Below are positions 6,117 to 11,592 of a DNA stretch of 11,592 nt, in pieces. Position numbers and translations under genes: made by a program. The DNA is from Humisphaera sp. (GTDB taxonomy: Bacteria > Planctomycetota > Phycisphaerae > Tepidisphaerales > Tepidisphaeraceae), in contig JANXVV010000013.1 of the NCBI GenBank assembly GCA_025351525.1, forward strand, positions 1 to 11,592, in the 5' to 3' direction. Position 1 is the stretch's first letter; every line of letters begins with the position of its first letter. The notes under the pieces were generated by a model. The model saw only the letters and a list, made by a program, of their open reading frames with translations, searched no databases and was not told where the DNA came from.

Positions 6117-9100
6117 TCAGCGGTGACTTATCCGGGCAAGGATCGTGAACAGTCTGGATGAGCGGGAGCGCAACCGATAATTTTGATGCAATCGTCGAGG
6201 ACTGGACTCAATTCTTTTTGACATCGTTTGGCGAGTGAGAACAGGCTCATTGAAAATTTGAGCATGGACCGGGGTCGAAACGGACTTGGCGGCAGAGAGA
6301 TGGAGACCGGAAAGGGCGATTGAACCGACCTGTGCACCGGCGGGAGCGTACCTCAATCCGCTGCCGTAATTGCCGGCCCCACTGAAGATTTGCAGGTCTA
6401 CATCATCGACCTTGCCATCGTGGTTGAAGTCGCCGGTCAGCCAGCCATAGGGAGTGGAAGGAGCACCGTAGGCCCCGATGCCACTGAGGATCTGCAAGTC
6501 CACATCATCGACGACCCCGTCGAAGTTGAGATCGCCATAGAGGGCCGCCCGGACCAGTGTTCGGTTAGCCGGGATCACCGGCGGTTGGGGCCCGGTGGGA
6601 TTGCCGGGAAGACCGGTGCCACCACTGAGGGCGGCTACATCGGCCCCATCGACGTAGCCGACCGATACGTGAAAGTCGTTGGTGACATTGTGGGAGAGAA
6701 TGGCATCGGAACTGGTGATGCCACCACGTCCAAGCCAATTGCCGATACCGGTGATGTCGGCGTTGTATCCGTTCTTCAGGTAGTTCCGGGTGACCAGGGT
6801 AGGAGTGAGTGTGTTGTCGAGGTAGACGAAGTTTTTGCCTATATCCAGAAGGCCATTACTCGTAACAGTCAATGTATTGACAAAGAGTGTCTTGCGCGTG
6901 GCGGCGACGATGCTCGCGTTTCCGCCGTTGAGTGTGAGGTTGGCCAGATGTTGATCCGTGGCAAACGTCGCATTCGCTGCGGCTTGGACGGTGATCGAAA
7001 CATTGGGCGTCCCGATGGCTGTGTCGGCGTCTACCATGTAGCTTCCGCTGATGAGATTGATCGTGTCCGAACCTCCGCTGCCGCCGTGGAATTGAATGGC
7101 CTGCACGTTGGCGGCGTTGATCGGGATGTTGCTGAACGTGCCGCCGGTGAAGGTGAGGCGGGTGGGATTGGCAGCGAGGGCGTCGCTCCCAGAAGTGCCG
7201 ATGACGTTGAGGGTGTTCACACCCCCACCGCCGTCAAAGCTAATGCCGCCGGCGGGGAGAGGGTTGCCGTTGGAGAAGTCGAGGGTCAACGTGTCATTGC
7301 CCGCGCCGCCGGTGACGGAGAGAGTGGAGAGTTGCCCGATGGTCCACTGGGTCACTGCCCCGTTGGCGGTGACGTCGGCGTGAAGGTTGTCGACATTCTT
7401 TTTGATCAGAACGGTGCTGCCGCTGATGATCGTCACGGCGGCGGGAGTGCCGATGAGAATCTCATAGACTCCCCGCCCATAGGTTGCGGCGGCAAGTAGG
7501 TTGCTGTTCGGAAGCAGTTGTAAATCCTCGGTCACCGCGTGCGGCAGGTTCGCGCCGAACGGGGTCCACACCGTGCCGGCACCATTCACGAGCGTGGATT
7601 GGTAGACCCCGCTGGCCGTGCCGACATACAACTGCGGCGAGGCGAATCGCCAATCCACCGCAAGGCTCTGCGGCCAGTATTTCGTCGGCAGGGTTCCGGT
7701 GATGTTCATCCACGTCGATCCGCCGTTGGTAGTCGTCCAGATGTGCTGGTTGCTGTTGTACCCCGTGCGGAAAGCGGCGGTGATGGCGAAGACGTGTAGG
7801 GAGTTGGCCGGGTCCACCTTCAGATCGACAACATAGTTGAAGGGATCGGGGGTGGTGACATCATTCTCGGTCCATGAACCGCCATCGTCGGTGGTGACCC
7901 AGAATTTCCCATCATCCGTGGCGGCGTACAGCGTGTTCGGGTTCGATGCCGCGATCGCCAACCCGCTGATGTAATGGCCGGGCGACAAATCGCCGCCCGG
8001 ATTCAGGCTGACCCAAGAATTGCCATCGTTGGTGGTCTCATAGACCTGCGTCGTTCCCACCACCAGGCGGTGCGGGTTGGCAGGGTCCATCTGGAAGGAT
8101 TTTTGTGACGCATAGCCCAGCGGAAAACCCCCGATGGCGGTGGGAATCCCCGCGCCGGCATTCACCCAGGTTGCACCGCCATCATCGGATCTCGAAATCA
8201 TCGTGACTGGGGGCCCGGAATCGCCGGTGGGGGTGTAGACGAAGAGTCGGGAGGAATCGGTCGGACTGACCAGCACCTTCCCGGTCTCGAAACCGCCCTT
8301 CGTATAGTTCCACACCGGGGCACCGAAGCCCTTCAGCAACGCGCCGTGATCCTGGGAGACTCCGTAGATGATGTTAGGATTGTTGGGATCGAGCGTCAGG
8401 GTATGGAACTCATTGGTCTGTAGGTTGCCCTGCTTGTTGGCATAGTTGCCCAACCCATCCACCGACCGATAGATCCCCCGGTCCCCAAGGAGAACGACCC
8501 CTCCCGCGCTGTCGAAGGTGACGTTCACGGGATCATCGAAGAAGTTATTCGCGTTGGGATGCTCCTGGATCAGAGTCCAGTTCACCCCGCCGTTGGTGCT
8601 GCGGTAGAGATCGTGATTGCCGTTGATATAGACGGTGAGTGGGTGCGTGGGGTCGACCGCCAGCGCGGCGTGCCAGTACCGGGTTTCGGGATCGGCAATG
8701 TCGGGTAGCAAAGTCCAATTGGTGCCACCGTTGGTTGTAGAGTAGCGATGGGGAAGGCTGGTGTCGGTGCTATCGAAATAGGTGGCATACAGTGTCAGTG
8801 GCGAAGAAGGCGCGATCGCCAGTCGGATGCTCGATCCAATGGCGGTGCCGGTGGGGAAGGTAACCTGGCGGGACCAACTTGATCCTCCGTTGATTGATTT
8901 GTAGAGTCCGTTGCCGGTTAACCCTCCGACCAGCCCCGCATACAGAATGAGGGGATTGGTCGGATCCATTACGATGTCGCTGGCGGAATTGAAGAAAGGG
9001 ATTGAGGTAGTGGTGTTGGCCCAGTTCACGCCACCGTTGGTGGATTTGTACACCCCGCCGGGGATGCCGTTGGCAAACCAGACGGAGGCGTAGAGGAGGT

Positions 9101-11027
9101 TGGAGTCGGTGGGACTGATCAGTAGGGAACTAAACGTAGCGGTGTCGAAGAACGCCCCCGATGGCAGGGTCCAGGTGTTTCCTCCATTAATCGATTTGAA
9201 GACCCCCCCGCCCGGCCCGGCCAGGGCGGCATAGAGTATCTGCGAATTTCCCGGATACACAACCAACCCTTTGTAACTGATGTTAGTGAAGGAAAGACTG
9301 GAGAGGTTGTCCGTCAGTGGAGTCCAGACTGGGCTGGGGTCAAGCCAATCAGTGGTCTTCCACACACCACCCCCATCGGCGGCGACATAGAGCGTGTTGA
9401 TGTTGGTAGGATCGGCCACAGCCCATGAAATACGGCCGGACACCACCACCCCATCGCCCAGCACCGAGAGGGGGGCCGGGCCGAGGGCGGTCCAGGCGGC
9501 GGAGCTGAGGGCAATGGGGGCTGTGTTGGCTGGCCGCGCCTGGGAGAACTCGGAGGTATTGCCATTGGGGTCCGTGGCGGTGGCGGTGATCCATTCCCCG
9601 GAGGCAGTGGCGGCGGATAGGGAGAGATTGAACGTGGCATTGCCCGAAGCGTCCGTCGTGATAGCGGCAGACCCGAGCCAGCGCTGCCCATCTCCGAACT
9701 GCGAGAGATTCGGGCTACTACTTGCGTAGAAATCAAGCGTGCAGGCGGCATTCGGCAGGCTGTTGAACGTGCCACCGACCGTCGCCGCCGGCCCGCTGGT
9801 GGCCGAGAGAATCACCGGGTAGTTTTGGAGGTGGTTCGGGCCGACGTCCACGTTGCGGTCGTTGTTCAGGGTGACGCCGTCCCAGCCCAGGTCAATGCCG
9901 ATCCCATTATTGCCGTAGATGGAGTTGGCACGGATCGTATTGCCGACACTGCCCGCATCCTGCACCACCACACCGGGCTGAGCGTTGATTCCCGCGCCGG
10001 TGGGAGTGTTCAGGGCGATGAGATTTCCGAAGATTGCACTCGATCCACCTATCAAATTGTTCGATGCGCCGTTGTAGATTCGCACACCGGGATTGCGGTT
10101 CGGCATGGACACCGTGCCGGTAAGATCCGTACCGATCTTGTTTCCGGCGATGCTGTTGTTGCTACTGCCGGAGTCCGCGATGGCAATGCCTTCAAGCCCG
10201 TTATTGGAGATGACGTTCCCTTCGGCGGCATCGTTGACCCCATCCCCGTTGGTGCCGATGCGGTTGGATTGAGACCCACCCGCCAAATAAATGCCCGCGC
10301 CACTGTTTCCGATGGCTACGGTGCCGGTCGGGTCGGTGCCGATGTAGTTGCCGGTGAACACGTTCCCCAACCCGTGATTCACATAGAGGCCGGGGCCCCC
10401 GTTGCCTGAAATCACGTTATTGCTGAATGCGTTGTTGTTCGAGTTGAGAACATAGACTCCGTAGGTAACATTAGGAGCCGGCACTACTCCGCTCGTGCGA
10501 AGTCCGACGTAGTTGCCGGTGAAAGTATTGTTCCCAATCCCCAAAGTGCCGGAATTATCGAATTCCACTCCATGATTCCACCCCGTGATCGATAGTCCTC
10601 GCGTGGTACAGTTGGCAACATCCTGAAACCGCAGTCCCACCGTAGGCCCTGATCCTGCAGATGCGCCATCCAGTCGAATCTGCGGCGGACCCGCGTAGGC
10701 GTTTCCCCCCTGACTCCAACCGTCGATAAAAAGGGTATCGGTAATCGCCGGAAGCGGCGCGACCGGCGTGATGCTGTGCGCACCTGAGTTGATGCCGCCG
10801 ATATTGAAGACAATCGTATCCGCGCCGATCGTGCTGTTGGCAGTCTGAATCGCATAGCGCAACATTCCCGCAACCGGTGCAACCGACGAGTCGTCGGCTC
10901 GCGTCACCAGGATCGGGGTGTTCGAGCAAAGTCGACGGCGCTCCAACAACTCCAGCAAAAAATGTGTTCCCACGCGCGGGTTGCGCGAAGCGCCTCGGTT
11001 CACCCGCAGTTTGTTCTGCCGAAACAT
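6117..11027 (-). CDS. Giant secreted LEPR-XLL protein: beta-helix, Asp-box propeller, dockerin
   Basis: The start is taken as ATG 11027 because GGAG lies six bases before it; ATG 11039 would add four residues. The 1636-residue protein opens with a basic stretch and LLELLERRRLCS (residues 24-35), the LEPR-XLL-type export motif of planctomycetes, instead of a normal signal peptide. Next come a MLRYAIQTAN segment of the CSLRDAI type (55-64), a right-handed beta-helix with N-Y-I-G-T-D-P-T-G repeats (about 70-400), and an Ig-like stretch ending ATDPNGNTSEFS (about 405-495). A VPS10/sortilin-like propeller follows (about 505-1190) with at least nine Asp-boxes of the form S-T-N-G-G-x-x-W and several degenerate ones. 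After a GGAGNDTL region (about 1240) and the planctomycete GRGGITSS, VGYVDGADV and LVRAALYGD passage come two complete dockerin-like calcium loops, DLNFDGVVDDVD and DFNHDGKVDDVD (about 1499-1545). It is probably a surface or extracellular carbohydrate- or protein-binding molecule; no catalytic centre is visible. Confidence 0.87.
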   Translation of the reverse strand: MFRQNKLRVNRGASRNPRVGTHFLLELLERRRLCSNTPILVTRADDSSVAPVAGMLRYAIQTANSTIGADTIVFNIGGINSGAHSITPVAPLPAITDTLFIDGWSQGGNAYAGPPQIRLDGASAGSGPTVGLRFQDVANCTTRGLSITGWNHGVEFDNSGTLGIGNNTFTGNYVGLRTSGVVPAPNVTYGVYVLNSNNNAFSNNVISGNGGPGLYVNHGLGNVFTGNYIGTDPTGTVAIGNSGAGIYLAGGSQSNRIGTNGDGVNDAAEGNVISNNGLEGIAIADSGSSNNSIAGNKIGTDLTGTVSMPNRNPGVRIYNGASNNLIGGSSAIFGNLIALNTPTGAGINAQPGVVVQDAGSVGNTIRANSIYGNNGIGIDLGWDGVTLNNDRNVDVGPNHLQNYPVILSATSGPAATVGGTFNSLPNAACTLDFYASSSPNLSQFGDGQRWLGSAAITTDASGNATFNLSLSAATASGEWITATATDPNGNTSEFSQARPANTAPIALSSAAWTALGPAPLSVLGDGVVVSGRISWAVADPTNINTLYVAADGGGVWKTTDWLDPSPVWTPLTDNLSSLSFTNISYKGLVVYPGNSQILYAALAGPGGGVFKSINGGNTWTLPSGAFFDTATFSSLLISPTDSNLLYASVWFANGIPGGVYKSTNGGVNWANTTTSIPFFNSASDIVMDPTNPLILYAGLVGGLTGNGLYKSINGGSSWSRQVTFPTGTAIGSSIRLAIAPSSPLTLYATYFDSTDTSLPHRYSTTNGGTNWTLLPDIADPETRYWHAALAVDPTHPLTVYINGNHDLYRSTNGGVNWTLIQEHPNANNFFDDPVNVTFDSAGGVVLLGDRGIYRSVDGLGNYANKQGNLQTNEFHTLTLDPNNPNIIYGVSQDHGALLKGFGAPVWNYTKGGFETGKVLVSPTDSSRLFVYTPTGDSGPPVTMISRSDDGGATWVNAGAGIPTAIGGFPLGYASQKSFQMDPANPHRLVVGTTQVYETTNDGNSWVSLNPGGDLSPGHYISGLAIAASNPNTLYAATDDGKFWVTTDDGGSWTENDVTTPDPFNYVVDLKVDPANSLHVFAITAAFRTGYNSNQHIWTTTNGGSTWMNITGTLPTKYWPQSLAVDWRFASPQLYVGTASGVYQSTLVNGAGTVWTPFGANLPHAVTEDLQLLPNSNLLAAATYGRGVYEILIGTPAAVTIISGSTVLIKKNVDNLHADVTANGAVTQWTIGQLSTLSVTGGAGNDTLTLDFSNGNPLPAGGISFDGGGGVNTLNVIGTSGSDALAANPTRLTFTGGTFSNIPINAANVQAIQFHGGSGGSDTINLISGSYMVDADTAIGTPNVSITVQAAANATFATDQHLANLTLNGGNASIVAATRKTLFVNTLTVTSNGLLDIGKNFVYLDNTLTPTLVTRNYLKNGYNADITGIGNWLGRGGITSSDAILSHNVTNDFHVSVGYVDGADVAALSGGTGLPGNPTGPQPPVIPANRTLVRAALYGDLNFDGVVDDVDLQILSGIGAYGAPSTPYGWLTGDFNHDGKVDDVDLQIFSGAGNYGSGLRYAPAGAQVGSIALSGLHLSAAKSVSTPVHAQIFNEPVLTRQTMSKRIESSPRRLHQNYRLRSRSSRLFTILARISHR
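6360..6542 (-). repeat. Tandem dockerin-like calcium-loop repeat coding region
   Basis: This part of the giant gene encodes two copies of a 12-residue EF-hand-type loop followed by L-Q-I-x-S-G-x-G-x-Y-G, the spacing of a type I dockerin. Asp, Asn and Asp at loop positions 1, 3 and 5 and Asp at 9 and 12 are kept in both, so both loops should bind calcium. No cohesin partner is in the window. In planctomycetes such modules are common without known cellulosomes, so surface attachment or folding is as likely as complex assembly. Confidence 0.75.
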
Positions 11028-11170
11028 GCTTCGCTCCATGTCGAATTGGTTTTGTCAGGATAACGGGTTGAGGGCTGGGATGCCACCTATTTGCGGGCAA
11101 GTTTAATAAAATGAGAGGCGAAGTGTTGGATTGACACATGCTGTTTAGAATTCAGGACCTCTGAACAAAC

Positions 11171-11200
11171 GGTGGCATGGGCGTCTCGCCCAATGCCATC
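11171..11200. repeat. REP-like hairpin between the giant gene and the IS
   Basis: Bases 11171-11183 pair with 11187-11200 (one bulged A at 11192, one G-U pair) around a three-base TCT loop. The core GGGCGTCTCGCCC with GGCAT flanks is a palindrome type I recall as dispersed in planctomycete and other genomes. No T-run follows on either strand, so a simple terminator is less likely. Confidence 0.5.
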
Positions 11201-11259
11201 AACTTTAGGTTCTTCGTAAGTCCGCGCTGTCCTTTGATTTAGCGAAGGGGCGCGCAGAT

Positions 11260-11313
11260 CGTGGCCTTCTGTCATAATGGGGTTGCCACACTCCACTCTA
11301 CAGAAAGGCCACG
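11260..11313 (+). promoter_or_regulatory. Stem sequestering the ribosome binding site of the IS4 transposase
   Basis: Bases 11260-11272 pair with 11300-11313 over 13 Watson-Crick pairs with one bulged base (11304) and a 27-base loop. The right arm contains the purine-rich AGAAAGG at 11302-11308, the only ribosome binding site for ATG 11315, and ends one base before that codon. A transcript entering from outside would fold and hide the site; one starting inside the loop would not. Confidence 0.55.
11270..11278 (+). promoter_or_regulatory. Extended -10 promoter of the IS4-family transposase
   Basis: TGT followed by CATAAT (11273-11278, five of six matches to TATAAT) is an extended -10 motif. 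No good -35 is visible, which extended -10 promoters can do without. Transcription would start near 11285, inside the hairpin loop, about 30 bases before the transposase ATG. Short motif, so moderate support. Confidence 0.4.
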
Positions 11314-11314
11314 G

Positions 11315-11592
11315 ATGGTCACGATCTCCCAATCCCTCGCTCACGTCAAGGCGCATCTTTCGGAACTGCTGCCCGAGGCAACGATCTTCCAACTCTGCCG
11401 CGACCTCGGCCATCGCTGGCGCAACCGCCTGCTCAACCCCGCCGTCACCGTGCAGTTGTTCCTGCTGCAACTGCTGGCCCAGGTGGCCCTGGACGGCCTG
11501 CGGCACGTCGCCCGCCTGTCCGTCACCGCCCAGGCCCTGTGCAAAGCCAAGCAACGCCTGCCCCTGCAACTGCTGATGGCCCTGGTGGAACG
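11315..11592 (+). CDS. IS4-family transposase, N-terminal part
   Basis: The frame from ATG 11315 stays open to the window edge, giving 92 complete codons. The start follows AGAAAGG at 11302-11308. The peptide has the N-terminal IS4-type pattern LPEATIFQLCRDLGHRWR (residues 19-36), then RLLNPAVTVQLFLLQLL, a DGLRHVARLS segment and QALCKAKQRLPLQLL, which corresponds to the domain before the DDE catalytic core. I recall very similar IS4 transposases in planctomycetes. The catalytic residues lie beyond the window, so intactness cannot be judged. Codons are strongly G/C-ending. The left boundary of the element is not resolved; it lies somewhere between the REP-like hairpin at 11200 and 11260. Confidence 0.8.
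   Translation, partial: MVTISQSLAHVKAHLSELLPEATIFQLCRDLGHRWRNRLLNPAVTVQLFLLQLLAQVALDGLRHVARLSVTAQALCKAKQRLPLQLLMALVE

Noticed and set aside
5237..6148. 303-residue + strand reading
   Set aside because: Antisense to the secreted esterase, which has a signal peptide and a full catalytic triad; the + reading has neither motif nor start signal.
6360..6542. Cellulosome component
   Set aside because: Dockerin loops are present, but there is no cohesin or catalytic glycosidase domain here, and such loops are widespread in planctomycetes without cellulosomes.
6390..7499. 369-residue + strand reading
   Set aside because: Antisense shadow of the giant gene caused by GC-rich, Gly/Asn/Thr-rich codons.
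7455..9512. Sialidase activity of the Asp-box region
   Set aside because: Asp-boxes alone mark propeller folds; the arginine triad and other catalytic residues of sialidases are not recognisable.
9825..10409. 194-residue + strand reading
   Set aside because: Antisense to the beta-helix repeats of the giant gene; its Val/Ala/Asp-rich sequence mirrors those repeats.
11131..11136. Perfect TTGACA as a + strand promoter
   Set aside because: The only -10-like hexamer (TAGAAT, 11146-11151) is nine bases away, too close; nothing fits at 16-18 bp.
11087..11569. 160-residue - strand reading
   Set aside because: Antisense to the start of the IS4-family transposase and crosses the REP-like hairpin.

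Overview
The window looks like chromosomal DNA of a planctomycete, possibly from the Phycisphaerae. The main evidence is a 1.6-kilobase-codon secreted protein with an N-terminal LEPR-XLL-type motif (LLELLERRRLCS), a parallel beta-helix, a large Asp-box propeller and a C-terminal dockerin-like pair. That architecture is typical of Planctomycetota surface proteins. The lineage call is an inference from protein architecture; there is no rRNA or housekeeping marker here.

Left part (1-2116, + strand). Positions 1-240 hold the 3' end of a transposase gene broken by an in-frame TGA. It is followed by a good sigma70-like promoter (282-310) and a three-gene operon whose genes overlap by four bases each: a dual-OB domain protein (337-1047), a 210-aa DUF488 protein (1044-1676) and a second, shorter and divergent DUF488 protein (1673-2116). 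This cassette is tightly coupled, sits next to transposase debris and appears less GC-rich than the genes to its right. It is the best candidate for an undescribed or little-described functional system in the window. The family memberships look firm, but the biochemical function is unknown.

Middle part (2117-3846). A 15-bp hairpin precedes a lipoprotein esterase gene (2295-3131, +). Its last 30 or so codons run antisense into a small convergent gene (3044-3277, -) that looks like a winged-helix-type protein. About 570 bp without a convincing gene follows; it includes a 160-bp element with 27-bp imperfect inverted ends (3673-3832).

Right part (3847-11027, all - strand). Read in transcription order, this holds the giant secreted protein (11027-6117), a secreted alpha/beta-hydrolase esterase (6034-5135) and an OpgC-like ten-helix membrane acyltransferase (5013-3847). 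The gaps are 82 and 121 bp, so co-transcription is possible but not shown. A theme of envelope and extracellular carbohydrate or ester chemistry is plausible.

Right end (11028-11592). A REP-like hairpin is followed by the start of an IS4-family transposase gene running off the window. Its ribosome binding site is locked into a stem whose left arm lies upstream of the predicted transcription start, an arrangement like the protection against read-through known from IS10 and IS50. No rRNA, tRNA or CRISPR array was seen.
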